Shown here: piece by piece, positions 1 through 11,045 of the stretch
Layout: the number at the start of each line of letters is the position of its first letter
Position numbering within the stretch: the first letter of the stretch is position 1
Assembly (NCBI RefSeq): GCF_019279795.1
Contig: NC_056743.1
Coordinates: forward strand, 627,322,233-627,386,232
From: Protopterus annectens
Taxonomy: Eukaryota > Chordata > Ceratodontiformes > Protopteridae
DNA length: 64,000 bases
Direction: 5' to 3'
Position numbers and translations under genes: made by a program
Notes under the pieces: model-generated
What the model saw: only the letters and a program-made list of their open reading frames with translations
The model's database searches: none
Told to the model about the DNA's origin: nothing

Positions 1-1364
1 GTAAGTGCTGCTCTGCAGGAGGCCTCTGGAGAATCAAAACCACATTGCAAAGTATGCTTTCCCACTTGTTCAGCTGCATGCAATAAATCCTGCATTTCTT
101 TAAAATTAGGAGGATCTGAATCTGGAAGCATTTTTTGTTTTAACTGAGACAGTAAAAATTGCTGATATTTTAGCATGTTAAACTGGCAATTTAAGGCTCT
201 CATTGCTAAAGTTGCAGACGTATATACTTTCTTTCCCCCATCTGTCTAATGCTCTGGAATCTCTGTCAGAGGGAACTGGATTCTTGGCTGATGAGGCCTT
301 AACTCCTTTAGGTCCCTGAGAAATAGTTTCAGGGTCAGCTACAGGGCGTTTATACAGAAATTTATTTAAGTCAGGGACTCTGTAGTATCTGTCAGGTTTA
401 ACAGGGCTGGAGGTAAGGAATCAGGATTTAAGCTGGATTCAGTATACACATCATCCACAATATCTAACACTGGCGGAATAGCAAGGGGTCTGTGTTGAGG
501 TAATAAAAGGAAGTCTCTGAGCCTTTTCTTGGATTCTGAGTAATCCTGGCCTTCCCAGTGGAAATGCTCCCTCATGGTATGTAGGGTTTCCCCAAAGGAG
601 TAGTCCTCAGGCGGTGAGGCTGATGGAATTGATTCCTCAGCATCAGAATCCTCATAAGGGGGTAAAGAGTATCATAGGTCTGTGGATGAATCAGAAGAGA
701 TGGACACCTGGTCGGATGAGTCATAGTCTGCATCCTGTCTAGGCCTTTTATCAGGAGGGGGATGGAACCCCCTGATCAGAATGATTAGGTCTTCGGCCAT
801 TTTGAGCATTTGTTTCTTTGACTTTAAAGGAGGCTTAGACTTAGATGAGGGTTTAATGCTTAACTGAGTAGGTCTGAAGACACCATCTGTAGGTGTGGGT
901 TGCTCAGCTACTCCGGATCCCTCTGAAAGGTTAGTCTCGGTAGGGTGAAGAACTTGTGCGTCCGAAGGCCCAGCCATCTCCACGTGGAAGTCAGAGGCGG
1001 CTTGTGGTTCTACAGAAGTGGTCATCAGGGGCGAAGGCGCCTCACTGAAAACCGGAGAACCAGCGACTGGCCTAGAAGAGGCTTCGTCGTCAGTTTTGGA
1101 CCTAGGATGCCTATCCTTGTCTTTGTGCTTTTTGTGTATTCCAGTCGTCGGAAGTTCAGACGGCATGGTATAATTGAATTTTCTACCAAAATAATGTCGG
1201 GCAAAATCAAACCGACGTTTAATAGTGCGCTTGTTAAACCTAGCACAAAACCGACAACCACTGACATCATGGTCAGGGCCTAGGCATGGGATACAATAGG
1301 AATGGAAATCCTTATGAGGTATTTCCTTCCCACAAGAAATACAGTTATTAACTTTTACTGACAT
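1..1364 (-). pseudogene. gag: gag of A1, partial and broken
   Basis: A nucleocapsid/capsid-like Gag relic. The start ATG is at 1364 and is followed by MSVKVNNCISCGKEIPHKD and the Cys/His cluster C-x2-C, H, C-x2-C, H, C-x2-C over residues 8-40. A Ser/Thr/Pro-rich linker stays open to 672 (230 codons), where a stop ends the frame. The conserved core (LREHFHWEGQDYS, LPQHRPLAIPPVLDIVDD) continues in another frame at 366-575, and further core sequence runs to base 1, so at least two frame breaks are present. The C-terminal basic region is outside the window. No function is expected from this copy. Confidence 0.8.
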
Positions 1365-1534
1365 CGGTCTGAGGCAAGAAAAAGTTTCCCCAACAGGGTA
1401 CTTAGCTTTGTAGAAGACTTCGGTTCTGGATTCGGAATGAAAATCTCAGGAGATGGCCGACCGGCACTTGTGAACTGCTTTTGCTTTGGGCACCGCGCGG
1501 CAAGAAAGACTGAAGAAAATGGCATTGGCTGCAT

Positions 1535-1562
1535 CTTATATACCCCTGTCACACTGACGTCA
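1535..1562 (-). promoter_or_regulatory. putative core promoter in the left ITR of A1
   Basis: The minus strand carries the palindrome TGACGTCA (1555-1562), a CRE/ATF-type site, followed about 10 nt downstream by GTATATAAG, a TATA-like box. The gag ATG lies about 170 nt further on. The pair recurs at the same place in the other family A ITRs. Promoter activity is inferred from motif and position only. Confidence 0.45.
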
Positions 1563-1683
1563 GGGAGGAGGCGACAGCAACCGATGCCGGACCAAGACTT
1601 TGGAACTCAGGCCGACTGGGGAACCGCCTGACTGCAGGATAACCCCAAGTGTAATGACTGCAGCAGTGTAACACTATGAACAT

Positions 1684-2085
1684 CAAGTGGCAGTAATGCA
1701 TATCACAACACTTGGCTACCATTCAGAAATCCACACAAAATAAAATATGAAATTAAATGAACAGAAAACGGTTTACTAATATGTTTTAGCTTTGCACTGC
1801 TCATATGCTTTACCGCAAGGTAGTAGCAAATGAGGTCACAAAATTCCTGAAAAGACAACTTTTCCCAGAGAATAAAAAGCACAAGTGAAACTAATGAATG
1901 ACTCTGTGTGAGGTGTTGTGAGTACAACTGCAATTTGAGATGGAATTTAACCAAGACCATTGAAACTTCCTGTAAGCACCCCCCAACCCCTGTTGCCAAA
2001 GCTGGGACATGCTCAGAAAGCCAGCCTGAAAATGTAAAAGATCAGAATCAAAACAAAACATCTCTGGGACTGCCCCTTTAAGAAA
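1684..2085. other. unassigned AT-rich stretch
   Basis: I see no DIRS homology, no long coding frame and no RNA gene here. It lies between A1 and the first recognisable L1 endonuclease piece, so it may be a decayed upstream part of the L1 or host sequence. Confidence 0.3.
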
Positions 2086-2333
2086 ATTCTGAGAGAAATG
2101 ATCAGTTTTTGGCAGGGAATATTACTTATGGGTGGGGAATGGAACTTTATTTGCAATAGAGAGGATGTATTGGGGGGGGGGCTACAAGGAGAAAATAACA
2201 AAAAAAGGTAGAACTTTGAAGAAATTTGTGAAAATATTTTGCATGAAAGATGCAAATTTAATAATAGAAGCTTGGAAAGAATTTGCATACTATTCCCCAA
2301 GGTTCAAAAACTAAAGATTAAAAAGATCAAACA
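2086..2333 (+). pseudogene. L1-type ORF2 relic, endonuclease part
   Basis: Decayed plus-strand coding sequence resembling the APE-type endonuclease of L1 ORF2. One frame reads ILLMGGEWNFI, matching the family's GGDFN block. After a frame change there is EAWKEFAYYSPRF, matching the DxWR...YTxYS block near the end of that domain. The next expected block, SDH, appears only at 3024-3032, beyond the hairpin repeat that splits the domain. Assignment rests on remembered motif order, not on alignment. Confidence 0.5.
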
Positions 2334-2945
2334 AACCAATTAGTAAAAACTACAAGAAAAATACTACCCAAGCTAAATTTTTCACTATGCGATACCTTAA
2401 ACCTCCAGTAATACAACCCCATGGGATATATGCAAACAACCCTTAAAGACCAAGTATTTCAGCCATAAGGCTTCTAAATATCTATGACTTTTTACATCTT
2501 TGTGGGTACATCCAGGCCAATAAAACAAAACCGCAATAACTGTAGCACATTTAAGACTTCTTATGACCTATCACCACAACTTAAGTTAACTGTTTAGCTA
2601 TACTTTAGAAACAGAGGGTCTTTATATACAGCTGATATAACCATTAAGGTGGCAGCAAAACATTCCAACATCCAAACCAAAGAGTAAAAAGGTCACACAG
2701 ACAAACCAATTACTAAAAACTACAAGAAAAAAATAGTCAACCTAGAATTTTCACTGTGTGATGCCTTAAACCTCCGGTAATACAGGTGCATGGGATATAT
2801 GGAAATGACTCACTGAGAATAGCAAGTGTTTCAGCTACTTGCATATATCCCATGGGCCTCTAATACAGGATGTTTACGGTATCCCAGTGAAAATTTTAGC
2901 TTAACTAATTATTTCCTGCAGTTTTTACTAACTGGGTACAAAAAT
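2334..2945. repeat. foldback (MITE-like) repeat inside the L1
   Basis: A block of about 100 nt starting ACCAATTAGTAAAAACT occurs three times. It is direct at 2334-2431, direct at 2705-2802, and inverted at about 2842-2945. The second and third copies face each other over a short loop, giving a near-palindrome of about 240 nt; the first and third form the outer terminal inverted repeats. All three contain the core CATGGGATATATG. It sits between the L1 YYSP and SDH blocks, so it inserted into the L1 or arose within it. No transposase is seen and I cannot name the superfamily. Confidence 0.6.
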
Positions 2946-4334
2946 TGGATAAACTAGACAAATTATATTTCACAGGAGCATGTGCATTTCACTGAAAGCT
3001 TTGATACACATCTAAAAACTATTTCGGATCATGTCAATAAGTAAAATAATGCAGGGTAATGAAATAAAAATGGAACACCGTCATTTCCCCACCTGTAGGT
3101 AGTGGGAATTATTACAGAAGATAACAATTTTTTTCAAAAAATATATTTAGGGAATGGGATAAAATTAAAGTGGGGTTTAAAAAATATAGGGTAGAAATAA
3201 GACAGAAGGACATAAATAACAAGAATTATCTAGAGGGACTGCCAAAGGTTAAAGTAATGCAGAATACAAAGAATCTCACAATAAGAATAGGCACAACTGC
3301 ACAGTGCAAGAGAGAAAATAAGGGACTAACAATAATATGCACGAGTTTAGAAAGATTGTGGTTAACCAATTTTTTTTTCATAACGCCAAAGCACAAAGCT
3401 TTCAGCACAAGGGCTCTGGCAAAAGAAAGCAGAAAGGGTTGCTGCCAAGCTTAGGAAGCCTATAACAATGAAAAATAACCAGAGATCCTGCAGTGGTACT
3501 AGAAGTATTTCGGAAAATTTGTATAAAGCAGAGAACTGTGGAAATCAGAATAAAGTACAGATGGAAATGTTTATGGAAGAATTAAATATGTCGAGGTTGG
3601 AAGCAGATGAGGCTCAATTACTAACAGGAAAGGAAAAGAGGACTGCTGTATAACCAATCTACAGGAATGTTTTCAAGAACAGATGGTTTTCCTGCAGAAG
3701 TCTGGAAACTAGGAGGAAAGTGATAAAGATATGGGAGTTTTTTAACAGTATTTTAAGAGGAGAAGCACCAACATCCTGGAAGAATGCTGCTGTGACTAAC
3801 ATCTAAAGATGGTAAAAACTCATCAGATCCAGCTTTATATGGGCCAGTTTCTATTCCAAACCACAATTATAATGCATTTATGGCTACAATAGCTAAAAAA
3901 ATGACAAAGGTGATGCAGAAATTAGCATGGATCAATGTAGTTTTGTGGAGGGGAGGCAAACATTTGATAACATTAACCGAACACTGATGATCCGAAGAAA
4001 AGTAGTGTGTAAGAAAACATTACCGTTTGTGGTTCTTGATGCAGAAAAGGCATTCAGGAGTAAGTTGGGATTTTATGAGTAGGGCAATAGAAGCATTTGT
4101 ATTCCCTGGTGAAATAAGGTTGACTAGGAGGATACATGATGGAGAAGAAGCAAAAATTAAAGTGGGGTGGTTCCTCTCTGAGTTTTGTTTAAGCAGAGGA
4201 ACCAGGCAGGGGTGTCCTCTTTTCTCTGTTATTTGCATTAACAATTAGAGCTACTGGCAAAGAAAATAATGGACTCAGAAATTCAAGGGTACAAGTGCTA
4301 TGGTAATCAAGAAAAGTGGGCTTCATTTGCAAAT
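2946..4334 (+). pseudogene. L1-type ORF2 relic, endonuclease end to RT
   Basis: Plus-strand LINE reverse transcriptase relic. In order it shows ISDHV (3021-3035, the end of the endonuclease), a block resembling the WExxKxxxRG region near 3150-3200, VVLDAEKAFR near 4030-4060 (the L1 LDAEKAFDR motif with the first catalytic Asp), RGTRQGCPLFS near 4199-4231, and EIQGYKC near 4277. It ends in TTT GCA AAT at 4326-4334, the Phe-Ala-Asp of the catalytic [FY]ADD box with Asp changed to Asn. At that point B1 interrupts it. Several stops and frameshifts make it an old, dead copy. Confidence 0.7.
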
Positions 4335-4634
4335 AAGTTATGTACTCACCATAACCTTCCATGTTGTTCCATCTCGCCTTCATTCTTCACTGATGGGTTT
4401 GGAGCTGATCCATCGGCTCCGACACAGCCGTTAGCAAAGCTCAAGGTTTACCAGTAGCTCGAGACCTAGCCCCATTATCCCATGATGCACTGCTGGAATT
4501 ACCTCAGATCTTGTTTGCTGCGTGCACCATATCCCTGTAAGAGAACTACTCTCCCAAGAGGCACAGGATTGAATAACCAGGATAAGACCAGCCTCTAGGT
4601 CAACTATCAGCCAGGTGGGGATGGAGGGAGGGAT

Positions 4635-4740
4635 GCAAGAATGAAGGCTAGATGGAACAACTCACATGGAACGTTATGGGGAGTACATAACTTCTTAATG
4701 TGAAGTTGTTCAATCTCGCCGTTCATTCTTCACTGATGGG
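4635..4740. repeat. ICR of B1
   Basis: Two abutting blocks. 4635-4725 complements the right end of the element (4335 onward) in opposite orientation. 4699-4740 repeats the left-end sequence, ATGTGAAGTTGTTCAATCTC on the plus strand here. Together they spell a circle junction of the two ends, the DIRS hallmark. Confidence 0.8.
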
Positions 4741-4754
4741 TAGCGTCCCTAGCA

Positions 4755-5880
4755 CCCTCACGGGAGTACATTTTTCAGGACTGTAGACCCAAAGGAGACC
4801 CTGTCCCTGGAGGCCTTATCAACTTTGCAATGAGTGATAAAGGTATGCGGTTTAGACCAAGTGGCTGCAGCACAAATGCTATCAAAGGGCAATCTGGCTT
4901 GGAATGTAGAAGATGTAGAAACTGTTCTGGTAGAATGTGCTTTAATCTTGTGTAGTAAGGGCATATTAGCAGCTAAATAAACAAAAGTGATACAATCAGA
5001 CAGCCATTTAGAAAGGGTTGGTTAAGCCACTGGTCTACCTTTTCTGGCTTCAGAGAAAGACACACAGAGATGGTCTGATTTTCTAACATCTTTTGTTCTG
5101 TCCAAATAATATCTGAGCTGTCTGTGAACTTCAAGTGTGTGCAGCATATACTCTAGTTTGTTGGAATGGTTAAGGAAGAAAGACTGGCAACTCAATGGAT
5201 TTGTTTGACATTAGATTCCGAACAAACTTTGGGCAAAAAAGAAGAGTTTGTCCTAAGATCTATCAGCATGAAAAATCAAATAAGGAGGGCTGATAGATGA
5301 GGCCTGAAGTTCTGACACTGCGGGTAGAAGTAATAGCCACCAGTAATATGGTTTTCCATGATAAAAATTTGAGATCACAAGATGATGCTGGTTCAAATGG
5401 GGGAAGAATTATAAGAGACAGCATCAAGTTTAGATTCCAAGGAGAGGCCTCATGTGAAAGGTTCCTTTGAGAAAGGCCTTGGACAACTTGTGGGACATTA
5501 TGTTCAGCCCGTCCACTCAGATGAAAATTAAATACAGCAGCCAACTGGACCCGAAGTGTAGCAGCTGCAGCTCCTTTATTAAAAATCATAGTCAAGAATT
5601 CTAAAATGGACGACAAAGGGGCTTGATAAGGATCAATGCTCTGCTTAGAAGCCCAAATGGAAAATCTCTTCCACTTACTAAGATGCAATCTCCTGGTGGA
5701 CAGCTTATCGGAAGACAAGAGGATCTGCCTCATCTCATCAGAAAGATCATGAAGCCTGGCTATGAGGGGAACTGGAGCAGCTAAGCTGTGAGCTTCAGTG
5801 ACTACAATGAAGGAAGGATATCCCCCGACATGTGTCAGAAGGTCTAGAACTGGGTCCAGAATCCATGGATCCTCCAATAG
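4755..5880 (-). pseudogene. tyrosine recombinase of B1, active-site Tyr replaced
   Basis: DIRS-type YR that would integrate the circular cDNA. The N-terminal SAM-like part reads LSTRRLHLSKWKRFSIWAS (about 5640-5700), then LPPFEPASS and FLSWKTILLVAITS. The box I Arg motif (ARRVSEL in other copies) is hit by a 2-nt deletion near 5320 that shifts the frame. The C-terminal frame 4758-4964 keeps HSTR (box II H-x2-R) and ATWSKPHTFITH, but the next codon (4827-4829) is TGC, Cys, where B2 and B3 have Tyr. The enzyme is therefore dead twice over: its nucleophile is gone and its frame is broken. Confidence 0.8.
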
Positions 5881-5901
5881 ATGATGATGAAGAAATGGGA
5901 A

Positions 5902-7720
5902 CTAAATCTGCCTAGCGCAATGAGGGGCTATAAGAATGATGGTCCTCCCCAGCAACATTGCTTTCTGTAGAAGTTTGGGTATTAACGTGATTGGTGGAAA
6001 TGCATAGAAAAGACCCAGGGGCCAATAGTTTACGAGTGCGTCTCTTGGGGGCTCTCCCGGAGAGGGAATCAGGGCAAAGTAGCTTCTGCATTTTGTGTTG
6101 ATGTGACTGGCAAACAGACAGCAGCAAGGCTGGCCCCATTTGCAGAAAATCCTGTCCGCAATCGCTTGCTTGAGGGACCACTCGTGAGGCAACAAGATTG
6201 CTCTGCTAAGTTTGTCTGTTATCACGTTGGATCTCCCCGGGATGTGTGTTGCCAACAGAAAGCGCTGGGAGGAGACAGCCAACTGCCAAACTCTTGAGGG
6301 CTTCTGGGCAAAGGGGGCAAGACTTGGTCCCACCTTGCTTGTTCAAGTGCCAGACTACTGACATATTGTCAGTCTGAATCGCAATCGTCCCTAGAGGAAG
6401 AGAGAGTCCAGGAAGTATTGCAAAGCTAGAAGTACTGCTCTCTTCTCCACGACATTGATATGCAGATGTGACTCTTGATCAGTCCATGTGCCTTGGGAAG
6501 TCTTTCCCTGAAAATGCCCCCCCCCCCACCCTATCAGGGAAGCGTCCATGGTCACAGTGGCTACTGGAGGGGGTAGTACAAAAGGGCGTCCTATGGTTAC
6601 ATGAAGAGACGTCAACCACCACTGGAGATCTCTCTTGCAAGAGTTCATAATTAAAACCATGTGATTCACTGGAAGTTCCTGATGAGACCACTGAGTGAAC
6701 AGCAGCCACTGAAGAATTTGCATATGCATCCTTGCTAATGGTATGGCCAAGATCGCTGCAGCCATCAAACCCAATACTTTTAAAACTTCTGTGGCTGGTG
6801 CTCTGTCCTTGGATACCAATGAGCTGACCTGCTGGAAGAAAGACTCTCTCGAGTGGTAGTCGTAGAGCGATGGTTGAAGTGTCTAACTCTGCCCCTATAA
6901 AGACTATATGCTGCGATGGCGATAAGGCAGACTTTTCTGAGTTGATTGCAACGCCTAAGTGATTGCAGAGTGTCAGAGTGTATTCTCTTGCCTGAATCAG
7001 TTGCCGCCTGGTGGTGGAGGTAAGGAGCCAGTCGTCGAGATATGGAAACACCTGGAATCCTAGATGCCTCAGGTGAGCCGCGACTACTGCCATGCATTTG
7101 GTGAACACTCTGGGGGATGTAGTGAGACCAAAGGGCAGGGCCTGAAACTGATAATGATTGGCTCTCAGCCGGAAACACAGATGATCTCTGGATGGCCTGG
7201 CCATTTTTATGTGGTAGTACGCATCCTTGAGATCTATTGAGCACATCCAATGGTCTTTCCCTAAGAAGGGAATTATAGACTGCAGCATGACCATCCAGAA
7301 CTTCTCTTTCTTGACAAATTAGTAGAGTCTGCTGAGGTCTAAAATAGGTCTCCAGTCCCCTGTTTTCTTTGGACCCAAAAAGAATCTCGAGTAAGTTCCG
7401 GATCCTATCTGATCTGCTGGGATCCTATCTGATCTGCTGGGACTGGCTGGATGACTTTTTTCTAGCAACTTGCAGACCTCTATATTTGCTTGTTCCCTGT
7501 AACTGGGTGGAACGTCCGGGATTCTCCTTGGGGGTGTGGGTGGAGTGGAGAACGGTATGAAATACCCTCTGGAAATAATACTTTGTACCCAGTTGTCATT
7601 TGTTATATCTCGCCAGGTGTCTGGGGTACAAGGACAAGCGACCTTCAACAGTCTCCAGAGCATGACAGTCGGGACTCCCTTCAGGAGCGCTGATGGGGCT
7701 GTCCCGAGAAGTGATCTGTC
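5902..7720 (-). pseudogene. pol: RT-RNase H-MT region of B1
   Basis: Reverse transcriptase and RNase H of the DIRS type. The frame 6479-7294 holds the RT core: SIDLKDAYYHI (motif A Asp), LPFGLTTSPRVFTK (motif B) and FPYLDDW at residues 85-88 (motif C). Upstream, FFLGPKKTGDWRPILDLS lies at 7319-7663, separated by a frame break. RNase H follows in 6391-6819 with TMDASLIGWGG (first Asp) and HINVVEKRAV (Glu), then a frame break. The tail 5902-6333 carries LFASHIN and YAFPPITLI, the region I regard as methyltransferase-like. At least four lesions are present, so it is non-functional. Confidence 0.8.
7401..7440. repeat. 20-bp tandem duplication in the B1 RT
   Basis: The 20-mer at 7401-7420 is repeated exactly at 7421-7440. 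Twenty is not a multiple of three, so the duplication shifts the RT frame just upstream of the core. It looks like a private slip in this copy. Confidence 0.85.
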
Positions 7721-7799
7721 ACCCTGGTGCTGCGGACTCCCTCTGACGCAAGGGTGGTGTCTTCCATTATTACCCCTCCTCTGCCCCTAGAGGGGGGGG

Positions 7800-9824
7800 G
7801 GTGTTCACCATTTGTGTCCTGAAAGGCTCCTTGGGATTTTCAGAACCACATCTTCCCACCCCTCTGGCCTATGGGATAAGGCCACGTACGGGTGGAAAAG
7901 CGGACTCCGACGGCAGACAGTCTCCCTCTTGCTTACACCAGTTTCCTTCACTTTGGGCCCAAAAAGAGATGAGCCATCAAAAGGGCTGTTGACAAATGAA
8001 GACTTAAAGGGCTCCGCGAAGGAATACAAGTGCATCCAGGAATGTCTTCTCAGAGTAACTCCTGTACCCGCTGTCCTACTCGTGCCATCGGCTGCATATG
8101 AGCCACATGGACGAGTTCTCAAGGGAATTTAGGGGAGCAAGCTGGGCAGCAACTTTTTCGGAAGCCCTTGCAGCTACAGCACCCTGAAGAGCATCTCCCA
8201 ACTCCTTAAGGAGATCACTTTGCAGTCGAGTGAAATGGGTCGAATAGTTCAGGGATCGGAGTGTAAAAGTCACTGAACTAAACATGCGTTTCCCGTATTG
8301 ATCCATGATCCTAGACTCCCTGTTAGGAGAATGGATCGACGAAGTCTCAGACATTTCTTTCTTGGTGGCCGCTGCCACCACCATGGCATCAACAGGGACG
8401 CCCTTGGTCAAGAAAGCTTTATCCACGGGGGCAGAAATAAACTTTTAGGCCACCAAGGGACAGGTTCCATGGACTCTGGTGACTCCCACGCTCTGAGAGA
8501 CCAGTTGCATGAGCTCATCGAAATGCAGACACCCCCAAGAGGTGGAAGGTTGAGACCCGAAAGCCTTCAGAACTGACTCATCCTCAGTAGGGCTTTTGGA
8601 CTGCCAATCACCCTTCTGTCCAAGGATCTTAAAGTATCTCCGCAAAGGAGATATCTTCAGAGGGGGGATCGTGGGGACCCTTCTAACTCATCCAAGTGTC
8701 CGATGTTGTCAAGGCCTCCTGTGGGGAGTCCAAAGTGTCTCCTCTTACACAATCTCTTCCTAGGAACCTCCTCAGTGGGAGCCTCTGGGGAGGTCTTGGA
8801 AGAGCAAGGGGTATCCTGTGAGGCTACCTGAGGCACAGGGTCTCTACGGTGGGCCTGGATGATAGAGGCAGAAGCGAACACAGACATTTTGGGGGAAGAA
8901 GAGGATAGACCTGGTGTCGAGGATGTCTTTCGGGACAAGGCTTTCCTCATGGCTTCGAAAGCATCACGCCTCCGATGAGGAGTTGATGGACCTGAAAGAA
9001 ACGCCAGCCGCTCCCCGCAACAAGCCTGTGGGCTCAGAGCCGGAGGTAGGAGCAGAGCTCCTCCAAGCAGAGGCCCTGAGGACTATCCTCCCGAGACCAG
9101 ACAGGAGAGTGTTGGCCCCAAGAGTCCCCGGTCAGCACCAAGGACGTCAGAGTAGATGGACCCGATTACACTGAAGCAGGTCTCGGCTCCAAAGGATCCA
9201 CGATCAGCAGATTGGCCCCCTCCAGCTCCGAATATCTGGTACGGCTCGGAGGAGCAGCAGTAAAGTCCGGGGTGGTTTTCTTTGGTTCCAAAGCTTGGGT
9301 CGGAGCAGACAATTTAGCAAGGCCTGGTGCCAGTAAGAGCTTCTGCACCAATCGGCCCATATCCAAACCCGAGAGGCTGACAGAAGATCTAGAGGAGTGC
9401 ACAGACAGTGGAGACTGGAGATGGGGAGATACAGGTCTCTCGGAGACTGGCTCCAGAACTGTGGGCCGGCTCCGAAATGGAGAGACACTGCTCAGAGAGC
9501 TGTGGAGCAGAGGTCCCAGGATCCTACACTTTTTCTTAGACATTTTCGATTCTTTACATGCTTTGGAATCTGCAGAGGATTTACTGGCCCCATCCTGGCC
9601 ACTCAAAGCTTCAGCAAACCCCTATTCACAAGCTTCCTTTTCCTCTCCAAAAGAACCCTTGCAGATTGCAGAAAAGGAATGCCAAATGCTGCAGGACTCC
9701 TGCAAGTGCACCGCACCTAGACAATAAACGCACTGAGTGCCCATCAGTGAGAGACATCTTTTGCCCACAGTCTGGACATTTTTTGAATCCAGACTTGGTG
9801 TGCGTGTCTTTTTCCCCGAGACAT
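7800..9824 (-). pseudogene. gag: gag of B1, heavily broken
   Basis: Family B Gag. The ATG at 9822-9824 is out of frame by one base with the following KKCPDCGQKMS. The finger continues after another shift as VYCLG and C-x2-C (about 9690-9790), so the Cys/His pattern matches family A Gag although the rest differs. A long Ser/Pro/Glu-rich middle (8445-9606) follows. The conserved core then reads FLTKGVPVDAMVVAAATKKE and GKRMFSS (8076-8426), with LRRHSWMHLYSFAEPFKSS (7805-8122). At least six frames are needed to follow it. Confidence 0.7.
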
Positions 9825-10385
9825 ATTAGAAAAAACTTTAGGCTTAATTCTAAACAAAACCCACACAAGCCTAAATACAGCTTAAAGGTAATATAACCAA
9901 CTAGTATAAAACGCACTCCAAACTATGGCCTGGAGAAAAACAGGGCTAGGGCTAAACTATGTAAATATCTATCTCTAAATACACACTAAATATACACAAT
10001 ATTAATGCAATCAACTATAGAGAAAACAGACAGACACTAAGCATTAGTAGAACAACGCACTCTCTAAATAACTAGGCCTAACACGAGGCCACTACAACTA
10101 TAGTAAACAGTAAAGGCATCAAGGGAAAGTTGAAGTAGAAAGGGCTACAGCAGCTATATAAATGCTAAGCAAATATTAGAAGAAAAGGTATGAAAAAAAG
10201 CAATTATTTTCTCAAAAAGGCTTGCGCGAACTGGAACCACTGAGATCTGTGCCGCAGCAAACTAGATCTGAGGTAATTCCAGCTACTGGTAAACCTTGAG
10301 CTTTGCTAATGACCATGTCGGAGCCGATGGACTGGCTCCGAACCAATCAGTGAAGAATGAGCGGTGAGATTGAACAACTTCACAT
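9825..10385 (-). other. 5' leader and left ITR of B1
   Basis: Non-coding leader of about 560 nt. The inner part (9825-10240) is A/T rich with many short A tracts and no long frame. The outer part (about 10225-10385) is the left ITR, which matches the right ITR from the ATCTCGCC block through TCGGAGCC, AGCTTTGCTAA and CAGATCT. Unlike family A, I see no clear TATA box. Confidence 0.6.
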
Positions 10386-10497
10386 TATTAGTTTGCATCC
10401 GATAAAACCAGAAAAGGCCTATTCAAAGTTGTGGAACACTCAGTTTCAAGTCTTTTCGGGATACAAAATAAAGACAACAAAGGCAATAGTTGAAAAA
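10386..10497 (+). pseudogene. L1 ORF2 relic between B1 and A2
   Basis: About 110 nt that resume the L1 RT just downstream of its catalytic box. The frame reads ISLHPIKPEKAYSKL then FSGYKIKTTKAIVE, matching the L1 segment (...NPE..L...F...SGYKIN..KS). It ends in a run of five A where A2 is inserted. Confidence 0.7.
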
Positions 10498-10905
10498 GTA
10501 CAGTTTTGTACCTACCATAAATGTAGATGTCCGAGAGGAATGCATCTGCAGTCCTTACAAATGGGTTGTCCTGTCGTCAGGCAGCCCTTCGGTCGGCCGG
10601 ATTCCAAAGTCTGGGTCCGGCTGGTGTCGCACTTCACCCGACATCATTGCGGCAGTTTTCGGGTATAAAGGCATCAGCAGACGCCATTTTCCTCAGTGTT
10701 TCTTGCCACAGATGCCAGGTGCCCTCTTGGTAGGCTAAATTTGGATAAATGCCAAAGTTTCCAAATAATAGAGAGCAAACACACAAAATAAACATGTATG
10801 TACATATATACAAACAAATACACCATAATAGATCCCCCCCAAGCTAGCTGAAGATTGGTAAGTACCCTAGGAGTACCTCAGAGGGGAAGGAGGGTGGGTA
10901 ATCCT

Positions 10906-11002
10906 GACTGCAGATGCATTCCTCTCGGACATCTACATTTATGGTAGGTATAAAACTGTACTATGTCCTTCAAGGATGCATCTGCAGTCCTTACAAATGG
11001 GT
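10906..11002. repeat. ICR of A2
   Basis: 10906-10972 is the reverse complement of the right end (10498 onward); 10973-11002 repeats the left end (ATGTCCTTCAAGG...). The joint is GTAC-T-ATGTCC. Confidence 0.8.
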
Positions 11003-11045
11003 AGAATACCATAGCTAAACTAGGGGAGGAGGAAATGAGAATAGA

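Larger units (their letters stand above)
1..1683 (-). mobile_element. DIRS element A1, 5' part only
   Basis: This is the 5' third of a family A DIRS element in minus orientation; RT, YR and the 3' end lie beyond the window start. The left end is at 1683, where the minus strand begins ATGTTCATAGTG, the same start seen in A5 (22486). Inward follow the left ITR, a leader of about 320 nt and gag. The CTGCTGCAGTCATTACACTTGGG block near the end places it in subtype II, with A5, A7 and A10. The base just outside the end is C, as at the other minus-strand copies. Confidence 0.85.
4335..10385 (-). mobile_element. DIRS element B1, full length, inserted in the L1 RT
   Basis: Complete family B element of about 6.05 kb in minus orientation. 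The right end AAGTTATGTACTCACCATAA starts at 4335. It is followed by the right ITR (to about 4520), a spacer, the ICR, YR, RT-RH-MT, gag and a long A-rich leader. The left end is at 10385 (minus strand ATGTGAAGTTGTTCA). The L1 is cut in its catalytic box on the left and resumes at 10386, so both ends are fixed by host-element continuity, with no obvious target duplication. All three genes carry multiple frame breaks. Confidence 0.85.

Noticed and set aside
4335..10385. Phage integrase or bacterial mobile element, because of the HSTR..Y recombinase
   Set aside because: The recombinase is fused to a DIRS context (RT with YLDD, RNase H, ITRs and ICR), surrounded by an L1 relic and AT-rich non-coding DNA. 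Nothing prokaryotic such as ribosome binding sites or operons is present.
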